Shown here piece by piece: positions 19,901 to 31,741 of a stretch of DNA of 64,000 nucleotides; the first letter of the stretch is position 1, and each line of letters begins with the position of its first letter. The translations under genes and the position numbers were made by a program. Source of the stretch: Nemopilema nomurai (Eukaryota > Cnidaria > Scyphozoa > Rhizostomeae > Rhizostomatidae); assembly GCA_003864495.1 (NCBI GenBank), contig ML133371.1, positions 1 to 64,000 of the forward strand. The letters run 5' to 3'. Below the pieces are notes generated by a model. The model had not been told where the DNA came from. It worked only from the letters and a program-made list of their open reading frames with translations, and did not search any database.

Positions 19901-21356
19901 AAACTCGGTTCGTTTCTTGCTCTAGTTTATACTTTGTGGAGTTGCAGGAATTATTGCTGGAGCCGTGAAAACAAAGCGTTCGGTAAGTATGTATGTATGT
20001 TATGAATAATGTATAACTTTGGGAAAATCAGTTTATATGAAGCTCTGGAGTCATCTATTTTTATGCTTTGGTGGGAATACAAGCACCAGGCACTACATCA
20101 AATTGATTCATTCAGCATTGCATAATACTCAATGGTGATTATACTTGCACCCAATTGGTTGACTAGTTCTGGACAGGGGGACTGAGTATGAATGACATCA
20201 TAAACCTCAGGTCAATGAGAAATTTCGTGCATATGTGTTGTGACATCCCTATACAAGACAAAAGGTTCCAGCATCTGGAAATATTGCATTTTATGGTTGA
20301 AATTGTCCCATGAACTAGACCGCCCTTTGCCCCTCATCAAATTAAGACAGCTGCCCCCCCCCCCCCCTCCTCTTTTTAAGTGCTTTGACGCCTTGGGAGC
20401 ATGGCTACTTACGCTAGCGTCACATTTAACGGACCAATGCTAAGTGGTCACTAAGTGGACATTGGTTGGCTCATTCACGTGGTTACATTTGCAGATCTTG
20501 CTCTACGGCATTTGCTGTCTAGTGATGTTCGTCCCTGTCGCGGTTGTCAGTGCGCTGGCTACGATTGGGGCCGCAGCCGCCATCGGCAACATAGCCAACA
20601 TCAAGTGCAATGACAATCTGGAAATGTGCCGCTGCACTCACAATGCCACTTCACTGGAGTTTAAAGGTTTTGTTTCTGAAAATTTTTAATTATCTGTCAT
20701 TAAAATCAAGTGCTTCATCGATTGTTTGTTAAATAACATATTGGTGCCGTCGGAAGGAAATTCATATGAGGGGGGGACATTGTATTTGTTTTCATTCAGT
20801 ACACAGTTCTAAAGGAAACATACTGCAGATTGACAGTTATTGAGAGGCTTCAGCCCCCCTCCCCAGCCCCCAGTTCCCGGGGACCTGCGTATATTCGTGC
20901 AGTTATGTTTTGTTAAGATTGCGTTCGCGTAAGTTTTTGTTCAAAGTATCTTTCAGCTCCTAGTACTATTTCACCTGTTGTGCAACAACAACCACGGCTG
21001 TTTGGTTTCTATTGGGTAAAAACCAATCGAATGATAACTCTTACACGTTAAACTATGATGAACAGTAAACCTGTAGGATACTGGAATTTTTTCTTCCCCT
21101 CTGGATAAACATGGCCAATTTCCATCTTCCATTTGTATCACTTGCAATTCTATAAATAATCACGCACCCCTTTTTCCTCATTACACTAGGATCATGCACT
21201 GAGCTTATTGCCAAGATGAAAGGATCGTTAATTGGCACGGTTGTATTTCTCTGGGTCTCATCCGTCTTGATTTTGGCATCAGCAATCTACGGGATGTATT
21301 TGGCATGCTGTCGTCGTCGCAATTTCGTGCGTAGATCTCACTCAAAAAGTCTATAA
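16971..21356 (+). CDS. Gene C1: MS4A/CD20-like four-TM protein, complete, 5 exons
   Basis: Coding exons: 16971-16995 (MEEFTKCQ plus one base), 18702-18832 (TM1 and start of TM2, motif LGVVKTVIGA), 19926-19982 (57 nt, FILCGVAGIIAGAVKTKRS), 20495-20666 (TM3 plus an extracellular loop), 21190-21356 (Cys, TM4, stop TAA). Phases 1-0-0-1 equal those of gene B, and the joined frame is about 183 residues. The loop has C-x6-C-x-C, then THNATS, a consensus N-glycosylation site, and a further Cys at the start of exon 5, so disulfide bonding is plausible. The tail YLACCRRRNFVRRSHSKSL is strongly basic; the Cys pair next to the membrane could be palmitoylated (inference). Introns hold a foldback element (1), a CT microsatellite (2) and a TATG microsatellite (3). 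The MS4A-like label is by topology; exon structure is firm. Confidence 0.78.
17162..18389. mobile_element. Foldback element with ~290-bp inverted repeats, in C1 intron 1
   Basis: The ends AGACAAAGACTGTTTTATAT and, reversed, AGACAAAGACTGTCTTATAT begin arms that match at roughly 80 percent for about 290 bp. The centre has a second, perfect palindrome at about 17909-17973: 26-bp arms (ACCGAAACAGCCCTTCAGTT start) around a 13-base loop. Units 2 and 3 retain only the right part. No transposase frame was found. Confidence 0.8.
19707..19733. repeat. (CT)n microsatellite, C1 intron 2
   Basis: About 13 CT dinucleotides. The same position in units 2 and 3 (37028-37054, 53184-53217) has different lengths. 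Confidence 0.95.
19985..20002. repeat. Short (GTAT)n tract beginning in the C1 exon 3 donor
   Basis: The donor GTAAGT leads directly into TATGTATGTATG. It is expanded in C2 and displaced in C3. Confidence 0.85.
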
Positions 21357-22193
21357 AGGCATTGAGTCATGATAAATGGAAAGCGTATACCCAAATTGCA
21401 AAAATAGCTGAGTCATTATGATAGCTCCGTTAATCTGATTGGCTGTCAAGCAAACTGCACACATGTCGTTTTAACCCCGCAGTTGATGTCTGATCACATG
21501 AAAGCCGATTTATCACATGAAAACAGACAACAGCCTGTGGAAAACCGCTATTTACCATGACTCAATGCCTTTAAAACTATTGTTTTGCCATAAACGCATA
21601 GGACTCTTTTTGCCACATTACTTTTATGTTTCTACAAACAAAATGGAAGCTCTTTCCTGAAAAATTTGCTCACACTCGAATAACAGTTTGCCGTAACCAA
21701 TATTTCGAAAACAGTAAGTTGTCACTATTGCACGTCTTTTTCCCTTTTTAATACGTTCCTTGCCTAGGTACATTGCCGAAATTTATTAATATTGCTCAAT
21801 GAGTCAATAGGATGCATTTCAACTGAGGCACATATTTTGCCCTTTTTAATTCGCTTCGTGCCTAGAGACATTGCCGAAATCATTAGTATTGTTACTGTCA
21901 GAAGCAATTAATGATAGGAAGCATTTCAAATGTGGCCCCTGTGTATTGTGTCTTGCATTCTCAAGAGTGAATTGATTTTGAAATGCTCTGACTTGCAGCC
22001 TTTGGTGAATAGCAATGGATGCAGTCAAGAGATTCCGATCATCCTCTTTGAAGACATACCATCAAAAGCATGAGAGAAAAGTGCATGGCATCTTTTAAGG
22101 GACGGTTCACCATTGATTGGACAATCAGACTTGTAGCGGATCCATCGCATTGCGAACAGACTGAGCTGATAGTATTTGTCGCAATATCGCCAA
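21357..22193. other. C1 3' flank
   Basis: Colinear with the C2 and C3 flanks. No further exon was seen. Two near-copies of a motif around TTGCCGAAAT (about 21775 and 21870) occur about 95 bp apart. No poly(A) signal can be assigned with confidence. Confidence 0.5.
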
Positions 22194-22305
22194 TGCAAAC
22201 AGTGAAGACAGTGATCACCAATGCAAACAGTGATCACCAATGCAAACAGTGATCACCACCAATTGAAACAGCGATCACCAATGAAAACAGTGATCACTAA
22301 TGTCT
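22194..22305. repeat. 19-bp GTGATCAC satellite, unit 1 (about 5 copies)
   Basis: The unit is AAAACAGTGATCACCAATG with minor variants, containing the 8-bp palindrome GTGATCAC. It is short here compared with about 22 copies in units 2 and 3. Confidence 0.95.
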
Positions 22306-22559
22306 TTGAAGTGCAAACCTTTTCATAAAGCTAGCCAGAATTTGCCGAAAGGCCACCCTCCAATATCAAGTGCAACAACCCTTTAGCAACACCAATGCCT
22401 TTCTTGTTTCGGTATAAAATTTCCATTCAGCATTTCCAACGCGAGCTTTTCATCTACAGCTTTTTTATTAAATTGGCGACATTGAATTCAAATATTAGTT
22501 ATTACGTCATAGTCTACACAATGTAATGTAATTTTGTGACAAGTTTTCCACCCATAAAA

Positions 22560-22700
22560 AATTTGTCTTATATGACAAGTGAGCACCCCATTCTCAGCCA
22601 TCTTTGTAAAGAAGAATGGGTGACGTTTGGCTAGCTTGGATTTCCAAAGCTCAGTCACAGAATAGGAAATACGGTTTTTCCTATTCTGTGGCTCACATTA
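22560..22700. other. Cluster of three adjacent hairpins, unit 1
   Basis: Three successive inverted repeats: TTGTC/GACAA (22563-22578), CACCCCATTCT/AGAATGGGTG (22584-22622) and CACAGAATAGGAAA/TTTCCTATTCTGTG (22656-22690, 14 perfect pairs, 7-base loop, stem extendable with wobble pairs). All three are present in units 2 (hairpin 3 at 40337-40371) and 3 (56583-56617). They could be a MITE remnant, a structured transcript or chance. No function is assigned. Confidence 0.6.
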
Positions 22701-23415
22701 GCTTACAAAATACCCCAAATGTACTTTGCTGCGCAAACCTCTAGGGTCCGTATAAACACTATTGCTAGTTAGTAGTTGTTTAGTAGCCTGGTCCATTACT
22801 TTATACTTTGCTTTCTTCATAAAGGTTTTCTAGCTTCAGTGGAAGGTAACCATTTGTACAAGTATAATGTCGCATTATTCAATAATCTTATCAGGCCTTG
22901 CTCTGATGAGAATCAAGATGCTTTTCCGCAATGTTTCAACGAGAGTAGCTTCTAGAAGTGCCAAATTAGTGAATCAACGGTGATACAATCAATAGTCCAG
23001 TGAGAATCAATTCCTTTTCATATTTAGTCTCCCCTGCTAGTATTCTTCCTATCCACAGAAAAGATTGCTTCCTACCCGTATAACTGCGATCATATATGCA
23101 ATGGATTCTGCTGTACAATTGATTAGTTCTCAAGAACAATTTTGCTATTGATTGTTAACCAAGGCTAAAAATTGTGCCACCATTGAAAGCATTCGCACCT
23201 ATCGCAAAGGTCGCGACAGACGAAAAAAGCAGTTTCCATTAATACCAAACGATCTAAAATCGCAAATTTCAGCGTTCCTTACGTCATTTGCACTTCTTGC
23301 TATCATATGGAACCCAGGCTTTGCGGACAGTTTAAGATCCTTGAATTTTAATGAAAGCCGATCTTTGTCGTCTGTTGCGACCATTGCGGCTTCTGCGATT
23401 TTTGCAATCAGATGG
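22701..23415. other. Unit 1 intergenic, no gene seen
   Basis: Colinear in the three units. The plus-strand open frame at 23152-23436 runs into the MITE and has no family resemblance. Confidence 0.5.
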
Positions 23416-23821
23416 TTAAGCCTGGTTTCCATATAGCCGTAACGATCGGACGGCTGCCTGCGATGCGTCACGGATCGATGACAGACATGTCGCTGACAGT
23501 CTTTTTTTGAATGAGCACATACTGTGCACATGCTGTGATCGGGAGGATCGGAAAAGTTGAACCAGATCTACTTTAGTAAAGCCTGGTTTCCATATAGCCG
23601 TAACGATCGGACGGCTGCCTGCGATGCGTCACGGATCGATGACAGACATGTCGCTGACAGTCTTTTTTTGAATGAGCACATACTGTGCACATGCTGTGAT
23701 CGGGAGGATCGGAAAAGTTGAACCAGATCTACTTTAGTAAAGCCTGGTTTCCATATAGCCGTAACGATCGGACGGCTGCCTGCGATGCGTCACGGATCGA
23801 TGACAGACATGTCGCTGGCAG
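23416..23821. mobile_element. TTAA MITE, unit 1: end repeated 2.5 times, right end missing
   Basis: It starts at TTAA (23416) with GCCTGGTTTCCATATAGCCG, and that end recurs at 161-bp spacing (GCCTGG near 23420, 23581, 23742). The complete form in units 2 and 3 closes with the inverted end and a second TTAA. Here the third copy is cut after GTCGCTGGCAG and the right end plus about 300 bp of flank are lost. Confidence 0.85.
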
Positions 23822-23986
23822 TTTGAATCTTCTTAATATCTTGTAGAGGTGAACCTTCTATAGCATGGTATACACAGGGTAGAGGTGTTCAACTCTAACC
23901 TGAATTTGAACAGGGAAGTCTCTGCCAGACAGCCCATAATGCACCCCAATAAAGTATCTGACAATATTTTAGACAATATTTTAGAC

Positions 23987-24285
23987 ATAGGCGCCGACTA
24001 CGTGGGGGCTTGGGGGCTCGAGCCCCCCCTGGGAATTGCTATGAGGGGGCTCAGCCCCCCCTGGGAATTTCGTTTGAAATCAATCAAAGAATTGAACTGA
24101 TGATACTGAAGACCATGATGTTATATCTGCTTTATTAAAATGTTTTGTTTTGTTACTATACATACTACATATGTTGTATTACGTTATTAAAGCGACAGGT
24201 AATTTCTCTACCTTTAAACTTTTTTTAATTTTTTTAAATTTAAATTTTGAGCCCACCCCTGGGAAAAATAAAAGTCGGCGCCTAT
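23987..24285. mobile_element. GC-rich MITE, unit 1
   Basis: Terminal inverted repeats ATAGGCGCCGACT (23987) and AGTCGGCGCCTAT (ending 24285). The interior has GGGGGCTCGAGCCCCCC palindromes near the left end and an AT-rich right part. It is inserted in a short array of TTTTAGACAATA units. There is no coding capacity. Confidence 0.9.
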
Positions 24286-27200
24286 GATTTTAGACAATAT
24301 TTTAGACAATATTTTAGACAAGTTTACATTACACTGAAAGTACAACTCAATTGATAAGTGAAAGCCAATTTCTTATTGCTGCCAGACTCTAGAAACAGTT
24401 AAAATACATTGAATGGCTTTGTAACAAAAACTTTTCTGAAAAAACTTAAACTGTAAGACAATGTTCATCACAGGGGATATATGGGGAGAATACCAAGCAA
24501 CATTTGGTTGTTAGTTATTAATCAAAGAGAATAATCTAATATTTGTATGTCTTGCTTGGCATTAAAGCAATGCACAAAGTTGCTCTGAAGGTACGCTTTG
24601 GTGAAGTGATGCTATACTGTGTGGCAGCTGCTTTTCCCAGGGCACCAGAGGTGGACTGGTCCATCAACAAGCCCAACAGGCCCTCTTCAAATCTTGCAAA
24701 ATGGCACCTTGTTGGCTAAAAAATATTTTCCTCATTGAGGCTTTCTCTTTGATATTCCACCTTAGTGCTTATTTTTGGTCAATGAATAATTAGGGCTAGA
24801 CATGTTCTGTTGGTAAAAATTCACTTCATGATTAAATGTCTTATTAACACCATTTGTACCTGGCCCCTAGTTTGTTGTGGGTGTTTGAAAATTTGAAGGA
24901 AGTCTGCCACTGCATGGCATCTTTTACTTTAGGGGTCAGAAACAACTAAACAGAAATAAGGCTAAAAATCAGTTTTTGATTAAGCTATTGGCTGTCCTTA
25001 CAAACAACCTTTTTTCATCAACCAATTTTTCATAACTTTCTTAGACTTCAGGGAGAGTGGATCTACCTTAGTCGTAAATTGACATTTAGTGCAGGGCCTA
25101 TAAATTGACATACCTTGCCATGGTAACACAGAGACACTTTAATTCTACGTTTCTAGAAATTTTCTCTTTTCACCACTATCAGAGGCTTGTTTGGACTTTT
25201 GACTGTAACTTTCACTTTTGCAAACATGAAGCCATCAAAATAAATTACTATTTCTATGTGTAAGTGAAGTGTTTATGTATGTAAGTGCATTGTCTCTGTG
25301 TAAGTGTAAGTATATGCATTGATTACTGTAGCAGCAGACACAAACCTTTAACTGTAAACAAGGACCATGACTAATTTTAAAAGTTTTCTCCATTCAAAAG
25401 CATATGATTCTGAGCTTCTGTGCTCTCCCCCAACTGTTTGCAGGGCACTCCATCAAAGGCCCCTCCATCAATGCGAACCTCCATCACATTTGTAGATACC
25501 CTTTCAAATGCTTTACCTCCATGCCTAAGCCTATCGTTTTGTATATTCTTCAAGTCAACTTTCATGTTTTTATAATGGAACCCCATTTTCATAAAGAAAT
25601 GGTTACCAAAATTTTTCATGGAACTACATATTTGATACGTGATATATAATCAAATTGACCGGGTGGACATTAGGGAAATTCCGAGGGAAACTTTCATGAA
25701 TTGTTGAAGATAGGGTTTGGAACGACCCAAAGCAAAATTTTAGCTTGGCTAGCTAATGTAGCCAAGGAACGTGAAGTATAGAACATCACAAATAACTTCC
25801 CTTCACTCCTAGAGAGGTTGCTTTATAATCTCATTACATCGGTCGAACTGGAACTATAATAACCATATTAACCTACCTTGCACACAGTTTTCCAATCAGC
25901 ACCTTTCAGAATCGAAATCGAAGATCATTCCAAGGTGCAGTACCTTTGAGTCCATCTTGCTGTGGTTCACCTGGCCGAGATGACGTTGAATTTTGGCGCG
26001 CAATGGAGCCTCATTTCCAATCCCTACGACGGCATCTTTGTCCTCGTGAAAACCGTTTAAAATTTAGACCGAATGTAGGTATAAATGTAGAAATGTAGGT
26101 AATTTATACTTTATACCGTTCATAATTAAAACATATCGTGATTATGAATATTCACAGATTGTGGAACGGGAAGAGTTTTCGGAAGTCGGCCGTAAGGGGT
26201 CTGAAAATATCCTGGAAGATGCTTTACAACGAAAGAAGATTTAAGGGGAGAAATATAGTCATAACTGTAATGCTTGTTGTGAAGTTAAACGTCAAAGCAG
26301 AGAAGAATATTGTCTTACATATATTGTTTTAGTGGAAGTTTCAGTTATACAAAGCCTGTTTTCTGGCATTTTTAATGGTCTTGGTCTAGTTCTTTTGCAA
26401 GACCTCATTAAATTTTATTTGGACTTTTCTAAAAGAAGGTGCGAATTGGAAGCTGATTGATGGCAAACCATGTGCTCTTCGAATAGCGTTTTTGAACCGC
26501 AATTGGCTGCATATTATGTTATCCCACAATTGCATACTCTGGTGCGTGTCGGATAACAATCCAAAAATTATGTAATTATCCAAAAATTACGTTTCCGCTA
26601 TTTCTAACGTCTCCATCGTTTATAAAGTGATCTCTAAGTGGTCGAGGTGAAATAGTTTGCAACTAGAACTAGAAAACACTGTACAGTTGGACAAAGTCAC
26701 ATTAAACTAACATCGTGGTATGAATAAAAATAGAAGTAACAGGATTCAGCAGATAATTCTATTATTTTACCTATGACGTAATATTCTTGTGTGCCATTAC
26801 GTAATAATTTAGCATCTTGTAGAACTGTGCAGCATCGAACTTAAAGGATCTTAGAAGCATCGTATCATGTCGTGCTCAGAACACTGGTCTTTAAACTAAG
26901 TACTTTAGTGGAAGGAATCTATGTTAACCTATATCATGTATTAGTTATTACTGTACCTAGAATACAGACCTCTGAATGTTTAATCCATTGTTACTTTCAT
27001 ATAAAACTACGCCGGTAACTAGGCCTGATATCTAATACGTCTACAGATAGGCTATTGGTCACTTTTTATCGACATCTGTACTCCGTTCTGCCTAATATTC
27101 GCTATGTTTTCAACTGAGGCTTCAGAACTTCTGTTTGAATGTCTCACGGGCAGTCTTCAGTAAATTCTAATTGATAATGAATTTTACAGAGGACAGAGAA

Positions 27201-28046
27201 TTATTTGAGATTTTTAGCTGCAATGTGGTTATGTATTCAAATATGGTTATAACTAAGACATTTATCAAACTTTTGCTAAGTTGTTTTTTAAGAATCTTCT
27301 GGGGAATTAAACCAAATTTATTCTTAGCAAAACCTTATGACCGTAAGAAAATTTTACAAAAAATTCGAAAAAGAATGCTAATTATTTTAAAGACAAGGCT
27401 CGTAATTTGCTCGATCAACATGGTTGTATACTTCCTTTCCATCAAGTTTCAAAAAAATTGTTGAAAATTTAAGTCGATTAAAATTAAAAGTTGAGAGAAT
27501 CTAATTGGCTCTCACATACAAAACACTTTCAATTCAAGGCCCTTGCAGTTCTCTAACTGTATGGTGAAGTTCATGTTGAGGCGTTATCCGCGCGTGCAAT
27601 CAAACGATCAGCAGCACTTGATATGTGCAAAGCTCACAGGACACTGTTCACGGGTCAATATGGTGTGATAGGTCATAGACCAAGGCCATATAAGGTAATA
27701 ACGGAAACACACACACACAAACCCATGGGCGTAGTAGATATAACAGATTGTACTGCAGTCAGCAACAATGATGAAAAACAAGCTTCGAGAGGAAAGTTGT
27801 AATAAAGAGATAACCATTGTGTTGTGTTGAATAAAAATGATGCAATAAAAGATGCAAGGAATTCAGTAAAAGTATCAAACATTAATGCATACTGTACAAG
27901 CTCTATCTAGCCCCTTCTCCTTTAAGCTCCCTCCTCTACGAAGCCCCTCCTCTAAGACTGAAAAAATAATAGCTTTACGGTTTGTCTCCACCATCTTTGT
28001 CCTGAGGGTTCATTGAACAGAGAATCTTTGCAACAGACTGTCTTCC
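24286..28046. other. Unit 1 intergenic between C1 and D1 ends
   Basis: About 3.7 kb without a supported gene, colinear in all units. Open frames at 25377-25619 (minus), 26386-26583 (minus) and 27171-27464 (plus) recur in units 2 and 3 simply because the DNA is nearly identical. They have no recognisable domain and no splice context. A (CA)n run lies near 27709. Confidence 0.5.
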
Positions 28047-30450
28047 TTAAACGGGGAAAGATGGTTTGGTCCACTGTGACCCCATATGGATATTGCTTTG
28101 GTCCCCTGTTTGAATATTGTCGGAAGGAATTGATGCAGGTTGAAAATTGCCGGAAGGAATTACTGCAGGTTGAATATTGCCGGAAGGAATTGATGCAGGT
28201 TGAATATTGCCGGAAGGAATTGATGCAGGCTGAAATTGCCACTGTACTGACTGGTTAGGCAACACAATACCACCTGCATTGGCATCCGGCTGCGTCTGTG
28301 AAATCAACGCAATGGCATCATAAAACAACTTCGCGATTACTACAATTAAAATTCAAAATCTTCTTAGACCATGGTTCGTATATAATGACTAAGAAAGAAG
28401 GGCTGTCTTGAAATGCATTTCTTAACCTGATTACCATATGTTCAGTAATCAATTTTGTAGGACTTACGTACTAAGCTATTGTGTATTTATATAATTGAAA
28501 CATACAAAGGATTGGTTGTGCGGTGCTTTGGTTTATGGAATCACGCGGCTCTGCTCATTCGTAAAACATGTCTTTGTAGTTCACCAGGTTCTTGACTTAC
28601 TCAACATGATGCAATGGCGATTATTTGAATATAAGCAGATAGGGCAATTCCATGCTTCAAAAATAAAAATCAGACCTGAACGCAGCGATTGAAGGGGCGA
28701 TTAAAGCCAGAGAAAACTGGGGGACCATCACAGAAAATCCTTGGACAGTAATGTACGGAAACAATATATTTATCCTATAATGCCTTACTTTAAGTATCCT
28801 AATCTTCTCGTTTTAAAAATTTTTAAGTGGAGAATTAATGCATGCGGCAGTTTGAATTCAATTCAATTCAATATGCCCGGGCAATAAATATTCAAAGCTA
28901 CACAATTTCCTATAATACCTTATTTTTTCCGAGCCTCAATATTCTTAAAAGTTTTCAATTCTGACCCTAAAATTATTCTAAAACTGTTTTTGTCCAATAC
29001 AAGATATGATTGTATTGTAATCAGGTTACACGGCTGTCAATGTCAGATAGCTTTTTAAAGGCCTATTGCAATACTGTTCCCACCCATGACCCAAAATGTC
29101 GAAGGCGGTCGACAAATCGCTGCGTTCAAATGCGCTTTCAACAAGAAACCTTCACGTACTTGGGTGCGAACACGGTGTGCCAGAAACGAGCCATAAACTA
29201 ACGATACCAAGAGGATGAAAGCAGCGGTGAAAAGGAAGGCCATTACGCCGATGGACAAATCTTTGCAGAATTCTAAAGATGTCAAATGAAGCAATGTTAT
29301 CGCGAAAGCAAATGGTAATTGAGATAATCGAACGAAGACATACACGATAACTCTCTAAAGGAAAACTTAACCTTTGAACTTAACCCGTGAACCATATTAA
29401 ATGAGTGGGCAGAAATTTCGCGACTTTTGGCATTTTTCGCAAAATAAGCGAGATTTTTTGCTCGCGAAAATAAAGAAAGTTCTCGAAACGCCAAAGTTTT
29501 TCCATCAAATTTTTCTCGTTTCTTTAATCTTCTACGTCGCTGTTCTTTAATGACTACCAATCTTTTGTCTTTGGGCTATAGCACTGCAAGCGCATACTAG
29601 TAAATTATGATTTTCTCCACTTGTCTTTAACTGCAAAATCTTTCAGGCGAAAATGCATTTCTTTGGTCGCAAAAGTTTTTGTCGCGATATTTGCAGACAA
29701 AATCTGCAAGTTATGACCTCAATTTTGCGATTTTCCGATTTTCCTTATGTAGAATCCCTCGCAAGTTAATTAGGGGGGGGATAGGACACTATATCTTTTA
29801 CACTGTTATACATGGATAAACTTGATATCAACGTGGTAGCCATCATTGGTAAATCGCAATTCTAGATAGAAAGGATGCTCCTGAAACTTCAAGTTACTTA
29901 CCACTGGAGCATTTGCGGTATAAAGCGACAGTAGTTATACCATCCCACACGGTAAGACCAGCAATTGGAAAAAATGAGATGAGGCACGACAACCAGTACC
30001 TCAAAACCTGCAAAAAATTGTTGTGACAAATCTTATTTTCAAGTAGAAGCAAATGGCACAAGAGAGAACTACGAACAGTGCCACTCGTGTCGTATTACTT
30101 GGGCATATGTCTCCCTTATTTCTATTGGCACTTTAACATTCAATCGTTGAAGTATCAGATAGTACTAGTGTCAGTACAATAGACGTTTTCTGCAATGAAC
30201 AAATGTATTCCATCAAACCTAAAGCTATGAACATGTTGTCATCCCCAATTTGGCACATCTTAGTCTCAGTTTGTTCAAATTTACACACAAAAATTCAACT
30301 GCATTTTAATTCACAAGGGCAGGTACCAATCCCTCTAGCTGTGCAAGACATTTTGTGTTAAGGATGGAGAGGTTCAAAGAGTGGCATACATACATGAGTC
30401 CGTTCCTTCCTTGCTCCCGCATTGATTCCATTAATTCCACACCCCAAAAA
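28047..30450 (-). CDS. Gene D1: MS4A/CD20-like protein with repeat-bearing Pro-rich tail (exons 3-6)
   Basis: On the minus strand, in order: exon 3 at 30450-30394 (57 nt, FLGCGINGINAGARKERTH, same length and phase as exon 3 of A-C), exon 4 at 30007-29902 (106 nt, TM3, CLISFFPIAGLTV), exon 5 at 29272-29160 (113 nt, EFCKDLSIG then TM4, ending AHRVRTQ at a GTACGT donor), exon 6 at 28295-28047 (TQPDANAGG, then a repeat, stop TAA). Junctions are GT..AG with phases 0, 1, 0, and the frame is open for about 174 residues. Exon 6 encodes an 82-residue Pro/Gln/Ser/Asn-rich predicted cytoplasmic tail with four QPA[S/V]IPS[G/D]N[I/F] units. Exons 1-2 were not found between 30451 and the next C gene, so D1 may be 5'-truncated or have a diverged start. 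It is convergent with C1. Confidence 0.7.
28111..28230 (-). repeat. 30-bp coding tandem repeat in D1 exon 6, 4 copies
   Basis: The plus-strand unit is ATTGCCGGAAGGAATTGATG with short joins. Being a multiple of three it keeps the minus-strand frame and gives 10-residue repeats. D2 and D3 have three copies, so copy number has changed since the duplication. Confidence 0.9.
29390..29760. repeat. TCGCGA/CGCAAAA-rich inverted-repeat region in D1 intron 4
   Basis: Repeated short motifs such as TCGCGACTTTTG, CTCGCGAAAA, GGTCGCAAAAG and GTCGCGATATT lie in both orientations. It looks like a decayed MITE. It is also present at 47508-47880 and from 63746. Confidence 0.5.
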
Positions 30451-31740
30451 CTAGAGCATAAAGAAAAAGGTCATTTTGCGAATTAAAATCAGCCAATGCT
30501 TCAAAGTAGTCAAATTAAAACAGCTGAGACTGTTTTGTTTGACAAATTACGTATGCTGATAAGGTCCGAGCCATGATGATGATGATGATAACAGCGATGA
30601 TCATAAAGATGATGATTATGATGACATTATTATTATTATTTGACGAATACACTTTTTCATTTTTCCTTTTTTCGTTAATTTCTTTTAGTTGTGATTGTAA
30701 TAGTATTTTTTTGTAAACCCAGGCTACCCACTTGCAAATTATCTTTGTAATAGTGAAATTTGTAATTGTAGTTTTAATTTAATTAAAAATAAAAGGTTTC
30801 CACTATTATCATAATATTTTCTTTAAAATGTGTCGCTCTCTCTCCATCGACCAAAAAAACAAACAGTTCTCTGATTTATAATCTTTCCAAAATTTTCATA
30901 CGTACTACGTACTACATATTATGTTGCAAAAATTAACTCTGGGAAAATCCAGAATTATACCTTTTTTAATTTTGGCTGTTTTATCTATTTTTTCATTTTT
31001 TCCTTCTACCTTACGATTGTTATAGTTTTTTCTTGTTTAATGGCATGAACTGAGAAACTGAATAAAAAGATCAAAAATCAAGGAGAGGTGGTTGACGAAA
31101 AATAGCTAATGCTGGGAGTGAATAAACAGTGACTCGAATGATAAAGTGTCACTGGCTGACAAACAGAGCGTAATAGCAGACAACTCTAATTGAATTTACA
31201 CTGGAAGTAAAGTGTCCAAAAGATGTATAAGACATATTTTATGCAAGTATGGCATTCGCAGCTGTTTTGTTAAAATTAGAACTGTTTTGGAAACCGTTCA
31301 TTTCTTTAGAAATCAGAAGGAAAGGTGTCTAGTGGGCAGAAGCTCGAAAAGATTAGAAGGACAAATAATAAGAGTGTTATGTTGTCAAATGAGTGTAGTT
31401 TTTTGCTTAATAAATGACAAAAAAATTTTGAAAATTTGATGGAGAACTACTGATGAAAACAGCCCTCTTATTATGTCAGCTTTTGATTGTTTTCCGACGT
31501 TTGCATACTCTGAGGAGTGTCGGACGAAAAAGTACTTTAAAGCCGCTCTTACACGGTCAAATTTTGTCGAATTCGATAATGTCGAATGACGTTTTTCTTC
31601 AGATTTGTCGAATCGAAAGCCCCTTTTACACGGTCAGATTTTGTAGAATCATGATAAGATTTTGTCGAATTGATAACAGGTAAACACCTCAATTTTCAAA
31701 ATGGATGAAGAGGTTGCCTCAGCTGCCATAGTTATCGCAC
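30451..31740. other. Upstream of D1 to the N, no gene seen
   Basis: Contains (GAT)n and (ATT)n simple repeats (30574-30640), AT-rich sequence, and the Harbinger-like TTTGTCGAAT block from about 31540. Expected exons 1-2 of D1 could not be recognised. The first ~1.96 kb after the N repeats 29783-31740. Confidence 0.6.
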
Positions 31741-31741
31741 N
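31741..31741. other. Single N: probable contig join
   Basis: The sequence stops at ..GTTATCGCAC, has one N, and restarts at a point homologous to 29783. The text after the N then reaches and passes the point where the text before it stopped (33695). Confidence 0.85.

Larger units (their letters stand above)
14631..31546. repeat. Segmental duplication, unit 1 (genes C1 and D1)
   Basis: This segment is colinear with 33502-49660 and 49661-64000. It differs from the other two by a 963-bp MITE at 15882-16844, a full foldback element at 17162-18389, a short 19-bp array, lack of the right end of the TTAA MITE with about 300 bp of flank after it, and absence of about 70 bp near 26250. Unit limits are set arbitrarily at the Harbinger-like sequence. 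Confidence 0.9.

Noticed and set aside
25377..25619. Minus-strand open frame of 80 codons present in all units
   Set aside because: No start or splice context and no domain recognised. Both strands are open over the same stretch. Substitutions between units are not obviously synonymous.
27171..27464. Plus-strand open frame of 97 codons, identical in three units
   Set aside because: AT-rich, low-complexity, hydrophobic/basic composition and no family resemblance. The identity is explained by the recent segmental duplication.
28013..28258. Plus-strand open frame with repeated CRKELMQ
   Set aside because: It is the antisense shadow of D1 exon 6. The minus strand has the acceptor, the matching phase and the continuation from exon 5.
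29055..29345. The full 96-codon minus-strand frame as one gene, also in units 2 and 3
   Set aside because: Only the middle part is exon 5 of the D gene. The true acceptor is at 29273-29274 and a strong GTACGT donor follows 29160, after which exon 6 continues in frame.
30574..30640. Hydrophobic minus-strand stretch rich in Ile as a possible D exon 2
   Set aside because: It is a (GAT)n simple repeat without an acceptor, without the LG-x2-K motif and without the expected length.
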